Shown here: piece after piece, positions 52,618-61,402 of the stretch
Numbering within the stretch: the stretch's first letter is position 1
How the letters are laid out: each line of letters begins with the position of its first letter
Assembly: GCF_001544455.2 (NCBI RefSeq)
Contig: NZ_FCOC02000006.1
Coordinates: 186,001-250,000, forward strand
Direction: 5' to 3'
Source: Caballeronia sordidicola
GTDB lineage: Bacteria > Pseudomonadota > Gammaproteobacteria > Burkholderiales > Burkholderiaceae
DNA length: 64,000 nt
Notes under the pieces: model-generated
The model's database searches: none
What the model saw: the letters and a program-made list of their open reading frames with translations, nothing else
Told to the model about the DNA's origin: nothing
Made by a program: the position numbers and the translations under genes

Positions 52618-54309
52618 TTACGAAGAAGTGATCTGTGCGGGAGGGAGCGTTTCCATCAGTTCGAATATCTTGTCGACCGGCACTGGCTTGGCGAAATAAA
52701 AGTCAAAACCGGCTTCTATTGCCTCCTTGTGAAACTCCGCCGTGGCGTATCCACTCAGGGCGATCAATGTCAGCGGCGACGCGTTGAACCTGTCGCGCAA
52801 GCTCACCGCAACATCGAAACCGGACATGTCAGGCAAGCCGATATCGACAATCGCCACGGTCGGCACGAACGATGTTTCCGGCGACAACGCCGATTTTCCG
52901 TCAAGCGCCACGCGGCACTCGTGACCGTTCATGGACAACAGGGTTTCCAGCGCGCACACCGAGTCTTCGTTGTCGTCAACGAGCAGAACTCTCTGGGCGT
53001 GGCCGCCGTAACCCGCCGTGATGCTCGCCGTTTCGTCCGGCGCCAGGTCGTGCGCGCGCGGCAGTTCGACCACGAACGTACTGCCTCGCCCGGTCCCGGC
53101 ACTGTGCACGCTGACCGTGCCGCCATGATCGCGCACGAGACGCTGGACCACCGTCAATCCAATGCCGAGTCCCGCCTCCTGACGGGCAAGGCCCATCGAC
53201 GCCTGCGCGAAGAGATCGAATACCCGAGGCAGCATGTCGGCGTCGATGCCCATGCCGCAATCGATCACCTCGACGCGCACGGTGCTTTCGTCGAAACCCG
53301 CGCGGATCCGGATTTCACCGGCTTCCAGGGTATAGCGCGCCGCGTTGTGAATGATATTGCTGAGCACCTGCTTCAGCCGTCCAACGTCGACACGCACCAT
53401 CACCGGCTCAAGCGGATACTCCACCGTCACCCGGTGTCCGTATCGGGCCACTTCCGCCGAAGTCATCTCCACCGCGCCGTCGATCAGCGTACTGATCCGC
53501 ACGATCTCGGTCTTCAGTTCTACCTTGCCGCGAGTCAGCCGCGCCACGTCGAGCAGGTCGTTGACCATGTGCGAAAGATGCTGCGTCTGGCGGCCGATCA
53601 CGGCGAAGGTGCGAGCATGCATGTCGCTGACGGGTTCCGTGGAACGCTGCGCCACTTCGAGCGACAAGGAAATCGCGGACAGGGGATTGCGCAGTTCGTG
53701 CGCAAGCATGGCGAGAAATTCGTTCTTGCGCGCGTCCGCGTCCTCGAGTTCAGCCTTGTTGCGCCGCAGTTCCTCAAGCGCGAGCAGCATGTCGCGGTTT
53801 TGCCGTTCCAGTTCCTCAACGGGCGTCTGCGCTTTCCTGCGCATCAGTTGCTCGACCAGTCCGTTCAACTGCGTGGTCGTCAGGCGCGCAGTATCGCGGG
53901 GAAGCAGCATTTCCAGCGATACCGTCGTGCCCTGACCCGGCCCGGACGTGATGAAGAAGCCATCGGCCATGCGCCGGCTGCCAGGAATGCCGATGCCCGA
54001 TGACTTTCCGCGGTAAGCCGCATCAGCCAGGAGTTCATCGAGATTTGCAATGCCCGGACCTTTATCCGTGATCTGCGCGACCACGCATTGCATGTTGATC
54101 GCCTCGCTGGCGTCGCCAACAAGAAAGGTCAGCGTGCCGCCTCCGGCGAACTGGACCGCATTGCGCGCAATCTCCGAAATGGCGGTGATGAAACGCGTGC
54201 GTTGCAGATTGTCGAGACCGAACAGTTCGCCTACCTGACGCGACCGGTCGCGGATCGCGACAAGGCTGAGATTGCTGCTGATCGGCGTGGAAAGGATTCG
54301 ATGAAGCAT
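52618..54309 (-). CDS. Hybrid histidine kinase with N-terminal RsbT-like ATPase domain
   Basis: A 563-residue four-part protein. Residues about 15-135 form an RsbT/RsbW-type HATPase (RTRFITAISEIARNAVQFAGGG, DKGPGIANL, GIGIPGSRRM). Residues about 170-205 are a coiled coil. About 205-435 are a histidine kinase: phosphoacceptor in LAHELRNPLSA, N-box NIIHNAARYT, D-box DCGMGID, GLGIGLTVV. About 445-560 form a receiver with acidic pair LLVDDNED, phosphoacceptor Asp in VAIVDIGLPDM, and Lys in YFAKPVPV. It is the last gene of the stressosome operon, 3 bp after the PP2C gene, and probably receives the stressosome signal through its RsbT-like domain. Confidence 0.92.
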   Translation of the reverse strand: MLHRILSTPISSNLSLVAIRDRSRQVGELFGLDNLQRTRFITAISEIARNAVQFAGGGTLTFLVGDASEAINMQCVVAQITDKGPGIANLDELLADAAYRGKSSGIGIPGSRRMADGFFITSGPGQGTTVSLEMLLPRDTARLTTTQLNGLVEQLMRRKAQTPVEELERQNRDMLLALEELRRNKAELEDADARKNEFLAMLAHELRNPLSAISLSLEVAQRSTEPVSDMHARTFAVIGRQTQHLSHMVNDLLDVARLTRGKVELKTEIVRISTLIDGAVEMTSAEVARYGHRVTVEYPLEPVMVRVDVGRLKQVLSNIIHNAARYTLEAGEIRIRAGFDESTVRVEVIDCGMGIDADMLPRVFDLFAQASMGLARQEAGLGIGLTVVQRLVRDHGGTVSVHSAGTGRGSTFVVELPRAHDLAPDETASITAGYGGHAQRVLLVDDNEDSVCALETLLSMNGHECRVALDGKSALSPETSFVPTVAIVDIGLPDMSGFDVAVSLRDRFNASPLTLIALSGYATAEFHKEAIEAGFDFYFAKPVPVDKIFELMETLPPAQITSS

Positions 54310-54312
54310 GGG

Positions 54313-55311
54313 TCAAGCCGCCTTGATGACGACGACGGTGGCATCGTCCAGATCACGCGCGAAGTCGCGATGCAGCACGGCGGCAATCAGGCTCGGATGA
54401 TGTTGAATCAAACCGGGATGCCGGGTGAGATTCCAGCGCGTCGAAAGGCCGTCGGTAGTGAGGATCATCGCGCTGCGAGCGGTCCAGGTCACCTCGGCCT
54501 CGCGCACCAGACGCATGTTGTAGCCAACGGTGCCGTCGGTCGACAGCAGGTGCTGGCTCGATTCGCCCGACGCGACAATGCCGACAATATTGCCAACGCC
54601 CGCGAACTTGACCACGCCGGCGGCGGTATCGATTTGCGCAACCGCCATCACTGCGCCGCGAGTCGCCTTCAGGCCCTGGTGTGCGCTGCGAAGAATGCTG
54701 CCGGGAGAATCGGCCTTGCCGGATTGGCGAAAGATTTCGACGGCCCGCTGGGATGCGTCCGAAGCAAGCGGTCCATGTCCAAGGCCATCGAGCACGACGG
54801 CGCGCAACTGGCCTTCCTGTTCCTCGACGGCCCATGCGTCGCCGCAGACTTCCTGGCCCGCCTTGGGTGTGGATCGGGCGCCGATCGAATAGCGCGAGGC
54901 GCCGGCTGTCGCAGAGCGTCCGTTCTGTATTCGGGCAAGCACTGCGGTGCCGGCGCCGGCAACCGAATAAACATCGAACAGGTGCGATTGCCGCGACATG
55001 GTGCCAAGTCCCGCACCGAGACTGCCGCCGGTCGAAAATCCGTCGCGCCGGGCTGTATCGAGGTTCGCGATGCCTGGCCCGCGGTCGAGCGCGAGCAGTT
55101 CAATGCCAAGCGTCTCGCCGTCTGCATAGCGTCGCAGCAGAATTTCGCCGCGATCCGCGTACTTGATGATGTTGGTCGCCGCTTCGGTGACGACCAGCGC
55201 GGCGTCGGCCTGATAGCGCTCTGCAAACCCAAGGTTCTGAGCGAGCTTGATCGCCGCGCGGCGCGCCTCGGATACGCCGCTTTGATCGGTGAGACTCAGC
55301 GCCGCTTCCAT
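54313..55311 (-). CDS. RsbT-like ATPase fused to a PP2C/SpoIIE phosphatase (RsbX-like)
   Basis: A 332-residue fusion. Residues about 10-130 form an RsbT/RsbW-type HATPase (VVTEAATNIIKYADRG, DRGPGIANL, GSLGAGLGTMSR). Residues about 145-330 form a SpoIIE/PP2C phosphatase with metal-binding Asp residues in EVCGDAWAV, VLDGLGHGPLAS and ILTTDGL. In Bacillus, RsbX dephosphorylates RsbS and RsbR to reset the stressosome; here that phosphatase carries its own switch-kinase-like module. It overlaps the RsbT gene by 16 bp and is followed 3 bp later by the hybrid kinase. Confidence 0.93.
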   Translation of the reverse strand: MEAALSLTDQSGVSEARRAAIKLAQNLGFAERYQADAALVVTEAATNIIKYADRGEILLRRYADGETLGIELLALDRGPGIANLDTARRDGFSTGGSLGAGLGTMSRQSHLFDVYSVAGAGTAVLARIQNGRSATAGASRYSIGARSTPKAGQEVCGDAWAVEEQEGQLRAVVLDGLGHGPLASDASQRAVEIFRQSGKADSPGSILRSAHQGLKATRGAVMAVAQIDTAAGVVKFAGVGNIVGIVASGESSQHLLSTDGTVGYNMRLVREAEVTWTARSAMILTTDGLSTRWNLTRHPGLIQHHPSLIAAVLHRDFARDLDDATVVVIKAA

Positions 55312-55706
55312 TGAGTAATGCTCACTGTTGTCCCGCCGTTGACGGTCGACGTAATTTCGAAATCGTTGACAAGGCGCCGCGCGCCGCCCAGTCCCAATCC
55401 CATGCTTTTAGCCGTGCTGTAACCGTCCTCCAGCGCCCGGTCAATATCAGCAATCCCCGGACCTTGATCCGTGAATACGAGCTTGATGCCGGTGCGTCCA
55501 TTGTGCTCGACCTCGATGATCGTGACCGTGCCCCCCTTGCCGTGGACCAGCGTGTTTCGCGCGAGCTCGCTCGCCGCCGTCACGAACTTGGTCCGCTCCA
55601 GCGTGCCGAATGCCATCTTCGTCGCGAGTTCCTGGATGAATTTGCGCGCGCCGTTGACTTGATCGGACGTGCGAATTTCCAGAACGGCGGGGCTCAGCGC
55701 AACTAT
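55296..55706 (-). CDS. rsbT: RsbT-like switch kinase without a standard start codon
   Basis: The frame reads LEIRTSDQVNGARKFIQELA, TKMAFGTLERTKFVTAASEL, ARNTLVHGKGG, then DQGPGIADI and SMGLGLGGARRLVNDF. This is a complete RsbT-type HATPase of about 136 residues, normal for RsbT (about 133). No ATG, GTG or TTG occurs in frame before the internal ATG at 55616, which would remove the first strand and helix. The best placed initiator is ATA at 55706-55704: GGGAG lies 7 nt upstream and it overlaps the RsbS stop (ATAG). A CTG at 55697 is an alternative. It should phosphorylate RsbS and RsbR and pass the signal to a partner. Confidence 0.82.
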   Translation of the reverse strand: MVALSPAVLEIRTSDQVNGARKFIQELATKMAFGTLERTKFVTAASELARNTLVHGKGGTVTIIEVEHNGRTGIKLVFTDQGPGIADIDRALEDGYSTAKSMGLGLGGARRLVNDFEITSTVNGGTTVSITQWKRR

Positions 55707-56089
55707 GAGGGTTCTCCCGTTTGATCCGCCGCGTCATCGAGCGACTGGCGCAGCAGCGCCATGCCCTTGTCGACATCGAGCGCCGTGCGGATCCCTTTCA
55801 GCGACATCCCGAGCTCGACCAGCGTGATCGCCACGGCCGGCCGCATGCCCACCAGTACCGTGGCTGCGTCGAGCACGCGCGCCATGGCGGCGATGTGTCC
55901 GAGCGTCCGGCCAATGAACGAGTCGACAATCTCGAGCGCCGAGATATCGATCAGTACGCCCCGCGCGCGCGTCTGCTCTATGCGCGAAGTCAGGTCGTCC
56001 TGAAGATTCAATACCAGCTCGTCATGGAGTTCGACCTGGATCGATACAAGCAGAAAATCGCCAAGCTTCAGAACCGGAATTTGCTCCAT
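55703..56089 (-). CDS. rsbS: Stressosome scaffold protein RsbS (STAS domain)
   Basis: A 128-residue single STAS domain. The segment IDISALEIVDSFIGRTLGHI carries the serine that aligns with the RsbT-phosphorylated Ser59 of Bacillus RsbS (in VDSFIGR). VGMRPAVAITLVELGMSLKG is the other STAS landmark. RsbS with RsbR makes the large stressosome core that holds RsbT inactive. The gene starts 2 bp after the RsbR stop and ends at the RsbT start. Confidence 0.92.
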   Translation of the reverse strand: MEQIPVLKLGDFLLVSIQVELHDELVLNLQDDLTSRIEQTRARGVLIDISALEIVDSFIGRTLGHIAAMARVLDAATVLVGMRPAVAITLVELGMSLKGIRTALDVDKGMALLRQSLDDAADQTGEPS

Positions 56090-56091
56090 AC

Positions 56092-56958
56092 CTATTCGCC
56101 CGTTCTGGCGCTGCCGAGCTTGCTTACTGTCAAGCCGACCCGGCGCAGCGCGATCTTCAGCGCTTCAGCTAGCGTGGCTTTGGTCACGACGTCCCCCAGA
56201 TCCACGCCCAGATGTACGATCGTTTGTGCAATTTGCGGGCGGATGCCGCTGATGATGCACTCGGCGCCCATCAGGCGAGCGGCCGCGACGGTCTTGAGCA
56301 AATGCTGCGCGACCAGTGTGTCGACGGTCGGCACGCCAGTGATGTCGATGATCGCGATCGCGGCTTCGTTTTCCACTATTGAATCAAGCAGGCTCTCCAT
56401 GACGACCTGAGTGCGTTCGCTGTCGAGCGTGCCAATAAGCGGAAGCGCGACGATTGAATCCCACAGCTTGACGACCGGTGTGGTGAGGTCGAGCAGTTCC
56501 TGCTGCTGCCGTTCTATGATTTGCTGGCGGCTTTTCTGGTACTCGGACACGGTGACCAGGCCGAGCTTGTCCAGCACTTGCGTCAGTTTCCAGAATTCCG
56601 AGTTGAGACTGTCCGCGTCCGCTCCGGATTGGCGAAGACCCTCGAACAACGGCTTCTTAAGCGAAAAAACGAAGGTTGCAGTTTCTTCCGGAGAGAAACC
56701 CTGCACGACGCGCTCGCGCGATAACTTCGCCAGGTGACTCCGCACGTCGTTCCACTCAGCCCCGGTCATTTCCTCGTCGTAGTCATTTTTGACCGCGTTC
56801 GCGAATATCGACAAAAATGCGCGCGAAGCTTCCTTGACGTCAGCCTCCGACAGCAGGTCCTGCCGCGCACCACCCGAAAGTTGCTCGGCGATCCACGTTG
56901 TAAGTATTTTTGCTTCGTCTTTGACTAAAACTTCGCTTAAACCAGCGCGCTTGCTCAA
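56092..56958 (-). CDS. rsbR: Stressosome sensor protein RsbR (TTG start)
   Basis: A 288-residue RsbR protein. About 10-150 is an all-helical N-terminal sensor domain (RsbR_N, globin-like); about 160-275 is a STAS domain. Conserved phosphorylation threonines are in IDITGVPTVDTLVAQHLLK (VDT) and SGIRPQIAQTIVHLGVDLG (AQT), matching T171 and T205 of Bacillus RsbRA. The start is TTG at 56958 with AGGAG 7 nt upstream. It is the first gene of the operon rsbR-rsbS-rsbT-PP2C-kinase. A TATAAT box lies 44 bp upstream. The N-terminal domain contains no obvious heme- or flavin-binding motif, so the stimulus is unknown. Confidence 0.92.
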   Translation of the reverse strand: MSKRAGLSEVLVKDEAKILTTWIAEQLSGGARQDLLSEADVKEASRAFLSIFANAVKNDYDEEMTGAEWNDVRSHLAKLSRERVVQGFSPEETATFVFSLKKPLFEGLRQSGADADSLNSEFWKLTQVLDKLGLVTVSEYQKSRQQIIERQQQELLDLTTPVVKLWDSIVALPLIGTLDSERTQVVMESLLDSIVENEAAIAIIDITGVPTVDTLVAQHLLKTVAAARLMGAECIISGIRPQIAQTIVHLGVDLGDVVTKATLAEALKIALRRVGLTVSKLGSARTGE

Positions 56959-57001
56959 GTGTTTCTCCTAATCGCTATTCACGGATGTTTTGCGGCATGT
57001 G

Positions 57002-57007
57002 ATTATA
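57002..57007 (-). promoter_or_regulatory. Consensus -10 box upstream of rsbR
   Basis: On the minus strand TATAAT (57007-57002) lies 44 bp before the rsbR start. The -35 region 17 bp upstream is not close to TTGACA, so an activator or an extended element may be needed. Confidence 0.4.
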
Positions 57008-57424
57008 TGGGACAATCTCAAAAATCCCGATTCGGACCCAGGATCTTTCGTGTTGTAACGGCCTGGTTCAATTCAGCGCGTTCCTGGCGCTTCGATTCGC
57101 GGGACGACGATTCTCCGGTCTTGCATCGCGCCAGACCTGCTAGATCCGCTGGACCGGTCATCAGGCCAGTTCGCGACTTTGAGCGACTTCATTGCGCTCG
57201 CCTTGGCCGCTCTCTCATTTCCGCGAGAATCGCGATCTTGCTCGTCTTGCAACTTGCGTGGCCGGTTCGCACTTTACAAACATCGCCTGTATTACCCTTG
57301 TTGCCCGATGACGCAGCGCGCCGGCAATTGACGTGTGCATGCCCTATACTACTTTTCCAACTATTGTCCACCCGGCAACATTTCTTTCGCTTTGTTTCCA
57401 ACCGCTGCAAGTGCGTCCACGAAT

Positions 57425-59809
57425 ATGACCTTAAATACCAGCGGCAGCCTCGGCGATGTCAACAGCGAACATCGCTACGAACTGCTCGTGACGAGCGTCA
57501 GTGACTATGCAATCTATATGCTGGATCCAACCGGCCACGTGGTCAGCTGGAATACGGGCGCGCGGCGGTTCAAGGGGTACGAGAAGGACGAGATCCTCGG
57601 GCAACACTTCTCGGTCTTCTATACGGAAGAGGACCGGGTCGCGGGAAAGCCGGCACTCGCGCTCAGCACAGCGCAGGCCGACGGGAGATTCGAGGGTGAG
57701 GGATGGCGTGTGCGTAAAGACGGCTCACGCTTTTGGGCTAGTGTCGTCGTTGACCGGATTATCGACGCGACGGGTACGTTTGTCGGCTTCGCCAAGATTA
57801 CCCGGGACATTACCGAACGCAAGGCGGCCCACGAGGCGTTGCGCGTGAGCGAGGAACAGTTCCGGCTGCTCGTTCAGGGCGTGACCGACTATGCCATCTA
57901 CATGCTTTCCCCAACCGGCGAGGTCACGAACTGGAACGCAGGCGCGGCGCGCATCAAAGGCTATACGGACAAGGAAGTTATCGGCACGCATTTCGAGCGG
58001 TTTTATACAGAGGCCGACCGCGCCAGCGGATTGCCGGCCCGCGCACTCGCCGCGGCCAAGCGAGACGGCCGGTTCGAACATGAGGGCTGGCGCGTACGGA
58101 AGGACGGGAGCACCTTTTGGGCGCATGCTGTCGTTGACATCATCCGCGATGGAACCGGCCGGCACATCGGGTTCGCCAAGGTCACGCGCGATATCACCGA
58201 GCGCAAGCATGCGGCCGAAGCTTTGGAACGCGCCAATGCGGCATTGGCCCAGTCGCAGAAAATGGAAGCGATCGGACGCCTTACAGGCGGTGTCGCACAC
58301 GATTTCAACAACCTCTTGCAGGTGATCAGCGGAAATTTGCAACTCCTCGCGCAAGACGTTGCGGGAATGGGCAGACCCGAGCAGCGCGTGCGCAACGCAC
58401 TGGCGGGCGTGACACGCGGCGCCAAGCTCGCTGCCCAACTGCTGGCTTTCGGCCGGCGCCAGCCGCTCGCGCCAAAGGTGGTGAACCTTGGCCGCTTCAT
58501 ACGCAATCTCGACGACATGTTCAGACGCGCCCTCGGTGACGGCATACAGGTGGAGACCGTTGTTTCGGGGGGATTGTGGAATACGTTTGTCGATCCGTAT
58601 CAAGTGGAACACGCCATCTTGAATCTCGCGATCAACGGACGTGACGCAATGCAGGGACATGGGCGCCTGACCATCGAGGCGGGCAACGCCGCGCTGGACG
58701 ACAATTATGTCCGGAGCAACCCCGGCGCGGAGACGGGCCAGTACGTGATGGTCGCGGTCACCGATACGGGTTCGGGCATAGCGCCGGACTTGATGGAACG
58801 GGTGCTCGAACCTTTCTTCACGACCAAGCCGGAAGGTCAGGGCACGGGCCTCGGATTGAGCATGGTATATGGCTTCGTCAAGCAATCGGGCGGCCATCTC
58901 AAGCTTTATAGCGAAGTGGGTCACGGCACAACGGTGCGAATCTACCTGCCGCGGGCCCTGCAGGAAGAAGACACCGTCGTCGAGATAGACGCAGGGCCGG
59001 TCACCGGCGGCAGCGAAACGATCCTTGTTGCGGAAGACGACGAGGACGTGCGCCGCACGGTCGTGGAACTCTTGTCCAATCTCGGCTACCGGATACTCCT
59101 AGCCAAGGACGCAATGAGCGCGCTGGCGATCATCGAGAGTGGCGTGCCTATCGATCTGCTGTTCACCGACGTGGTCATGCCGGGCAGCTTGAGCAGTCCG
59201 GAGCTGGCACGCAAGGCTCGTGAGCGGCTTCCAAGTATTGGCGTCCTCTTCACGTCCGGCTACACGCAAAACGCGATAGTGCATGGGGGCAAGCTCGACC
59301 CGGGCGTCGAGTTGCTGAGCAAGCCCTATTCGCGTGAAGCGCTAGCCCGCAAGATTCGTCATGTGCTGCGCAACCAGGAGCAACGCGAGGCGGCGGCTGC
59401 GGCGCTCTCTGCGGCTAAACCTGCAACCGCCCATTTGCCCGCGGCGTTCGCCTCGCAGCAGGTACTGCTCGTAGAAGACGACGATCTGGTGCGCGCCGGA
59501 ACGATAGAAATGTTGAACCGTCTTGGAATCGCTCCCTTGCAAGCTGCCAACGGCGCCGCGGCAATGAGCGTCCTGGAAGCACAACCAGTCGACGTGCTGA
59601 TTGTCGACATCGGATTGCCGGATATTTCCGGTATTGACCTGGCGATCAACGCCAGCAGCCGCTTCCGCCAGTTGCGCATTGTCGTCGCGTCCGGGTACGA
59701 CATTGTCCTGAGCCCGGAACAGCGCACGATGCTGCCAACGGCTCGCATTCTGCGAAAGCCCTATGACGCGCTGGATCTGTCGCGTGTCCTGGGTTCGCAT
59801 TCCGACTGA
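57425..59809 (+). CDS. Hybrid histidine kinase, PAS-PAS-HisKA-HATPase-REC-REC
   Basis: A 794-residue soluble sensor. Two nearly repeated PAS/PAC units (about 15-125 and 145-250) each carry DYAIYMLxPTG, WRVRKDGSxFWA and ITRDITERK-like endings, and look like an internal duplication. The kinase core (about 265-500) has AHDFNNLLQVISGNLQ (phosphoacceptor His), NLAINGRDAMQGHG and TGLGLSMVYGF. Two receivers follow (about 535-650 with LLFTDVVMPG; about 680-790 with LIVDIGLPDISG), each with the conserved Asp and Lys. No transmembrane segment, so the signal is cytoplasmic. The ATG at 57425 is chosen because the PAS domain begins soon after; a longer frame exists but lacks family similarity. Divergent from rsbR. 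Confidence 0.92.
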   Translation: MTLNTSGSLGDVNSEHRYELLVTSVSDYAIYMLDPTGHVVSWNTGARRFKGYEKDEILGQHFSVFYTEEDRVAGKPALALSTAQADGRFEGEGWRVRKDGSRFWASVVVDRIIDATGTFVGFAKITRDITERKAAHEALRVSEEQFRLLVQGVTDYAIYMLSPTGEVTNWNAGAARIKGYTDKEVIGTHFERFYTEADRASGLPARALAAAKRDGRFEHEGWRVRKDGSTFWAHAVVDIIRDGTGRHIGFAKVTRDITERKHAAEALERANAALAQSQKMEAIGRLTGGVAHDFNNLLQVISGNLQLLAQDVAGMGRPEQRVRNALAGVTRGAKLAAQLLAFGRRQPLAPKVVNLGRFIRNLDDMFRRALGDGIQVETVVSGGLWNTFVDPYQVEHAILNLAINGRDAMQGHGRLTIEAGNAALDDNYVRSNPGAETGQYVMVAVTDTGSGIAPDLMERVLEPFFTTKPEGQGTGLGLSMVYGFVKQSGGHLKLYSEVGHGTTVRIYLPRALQEEDTVVEIDAGPVTGGSETILVAEDDEDVRRTVVELLSNLGYRILLAKDAMSALAIIESGVPIDLLFTDVVMPGSLSSPELARKARERLPSIGVLFTSGYTQNAIVHGGKLDPGVELLSKPYSREALARKIRHVLRNQEQREAAAAALSAAKPATAHLPAAFASQQVLLVEDDDLVRAGTIEMLNRLGIAPLQAANGAAAMSVLEAQPVDVLIVDIGLPDISGIDLAINASSRFRQLRIVVASGYDIVLSPEQRTMLPTARILRKPYDALDLSRVLGSHSD

Positions 59810-59858
59810 AAAATCGGAATTGGCCCGGGCGCCGGTCCAGCGGTGTCGCATTGACTCG

Positions 59859-59886
59859 AGCGCGATTCAACGGACTCGCGCTTTTT
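59859..59886 (+). terminator. Intrinsic terminator of the PAS hybrid kinase gene
   Basis: AGCGCGA (59859-59865) pairs with TCGCGCT (59876-59882) across a 10-nt loop and is followed by TTTT (59883-59886). It lies 50 bp after the kinase stop and separates it from the convergent AtoE gene. Confidence 0.75.
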
Positions 59887-59892
59887 CCACAG

Positions 59893-61335
59893 TTACATTG
59901 TCCGCGGCACGAATTCGAGCGTACCGGCGAGCACGGTCAGAAGAATCAAGACGAGCGGCACATGGACGATCAACTGCGTGAACGTGAATCCCACGATATC
60001 CCGCGCGCGCAATCCGAGCACGCCGAGCAGCGGCAGCATCCAGAACGGATTGATCAGGTTCGGCAATGCCTCGGCCGCGTTGTACACCTGCACGGCCCAG
60101 CCAAGATGCACGCGCAGGTCGCTCGCCGCCTGCATCACATACGGCGCTTCAATAATCCACTTGCCGCCGCCCGACGGCACGAAAAATCCCAGGATGGCGG
60201 AGTACGCGCCCATTACGGCCGGAAACGACATGTGCGACGACACTGAAACAAAGAACGCCGCGAGCACATGCGAAAGCGCCTCGCCGCCGGGGGCCGCCGC
60301 CTTCGTCAGCATGAACGCGATACCGCCGTATAACGGAAACTGGATCAGCACGCCCGCCACCGAAGGCACCGACGCTTTCACCGCCTGCAGGAACCGATAC
60401 GGCCGCCAGTGCAGCAACATGCCGAGCATCAGGAACAGGAAGTTGTAGGTGTTGAGGTTCGAGATGGCGAGGAGCGGGTCCTTGCTCGAGAATTCATGAA
60501 CGAGCCATCCAGCACCCAGCGCCACCAGTACGATGGTCAGCAGCGGACTGTGTTCGAGCCAGTCGCCCGGACGTTGGGCGCGTGCGGCTTGCATGGGCGC
60601 TTCGGACAGGTCCACGCCCAGATCCGCCGCGCTCACCACGCGTTCGTCGCGCGGCGACGAGAACCACGCAATGGCGAGCGAGACGACCGCGAGCGCCGCG
60701 GCCATGAGCATCGATTGCGGCAGGAAAATGGTCTGCGAGAAGGGCAGCACGCCCGTGATGTCGCTGATCGCCTTGGGCAGGCTCGCCGGATTCGCCTGCA
60801 GTTGCGCGGCGGCCGAACTCAGGCCGAGCGCCCAGGTTGCGCCCATGCCGAGATACGCCGCTGCGCCGGCCGCGCGATAGTCCATGGCGAGATCGCCGCG
60901 GCGTGCCAGCGCCCGCGCGAGCAGGCCGCTGAAGATCAGGCTGATCGCCCAGTTGAACATCGACAGGACAATGCTGACCAGCGCGACGAACGTGATCGCG
61001 GCGCGCCCCGAGCGCGGCAGGCGGGTAAGCATCGCGATGAGTCTCGACGCCGGCGTGGAAACGGCGACCACGTAGCCGGTAATCGCGATCATCGCCATTT
61101 GCATGGTGAAGGGAATCAGGCTCCAGAAACCATCGCCGAACGTCTGCGCAACCTGGGTTGCAGGCGCGCCGATGGCGAGTGCCCCGAGCGCCACGGCGGC
61201 TACCGCGATGGCCGCGAAAACGTAGGCATCGGGGAACCAGCGTTCCGACCAGCGCGCAACAGCAATGGCAACGCGTTCAAGGAAGCCGCTCCCGGAGGGC
61301 GGCGCGGTTCTTTCGAGCGTGGTCGTGTTTTTCAT
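59893..61335 (-). CDS. Short-chain fatty acid transporter, AtoE family
   Basis: A 480-residue, about 12-helix membrane protein of the AtoE/TIGR00366 family. The recognisable landmarks are WFPDAYVFAAI near the start, FSGLLARALARRGDLAMDYRA, NFLFLMLGMLLHWRPY, and the Gly-rich FFVPSGGGKWIIEAPYV segment followed by LINPFWMLPLLG. AtoE imports acetoacetate or butyrate-type acids in E. coli. The start is unsure: ATG 61335 keeps the family-like N-terminus, whereas ATG 61410 adds 25 low-complexity residues and would overlap the upstream gene. It is downstream of, and on the same strand as, the molybdopterin fusion gene. Confidence 0.9.
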   Translation of the reverse strand: MKNTTTLERTAPPSGSGFLERVAIAVARWSERWFPDAYVFAAIAVAAVALGALAIGAPATQVAQTFGDGFWSLIPFTMQMAMIAITGYVVAVSTPASRLIAMLTRLPRSGRAAITFVALVSIVLSMFNWAISLIFSGLLARALARRGDLAMDYRAAGAAAYLGMGATWALGLSSAAAQLQANPASLPKAISDITGVLPFSQTIFLPQSMLMAAALAVVSLAIAWFSSPRDERVVSAADLGVDLSEAPMQAARAQRPGDWLEHSPLLTIVLVALGAGWLVHEFSSKDPLLAISNLNTYNFLFLMLGMLLHWRPYRFLQAVKASVPSVAGVLIQFPLYGGIAFMLTKAAAPGGEALSHVLAAFFVSVSSHMSFPAVMGAYSAILGFFVPSGGGKWIIEAPYVMQAASDLRVHLGWAVQVYNAAEALPNLINPFWMLPLLGVLGLRARDIVGFTFTQLIVHVPLVLILLTVLAGTLEFVPRTM

Positions 61336-61402
61336 GGGTTCTCGCTTGGGCGTGGTAGTGGTAGTAATCGTGGAAATGGCGTCATGGGATTTCGAGGCGT
61401 GC

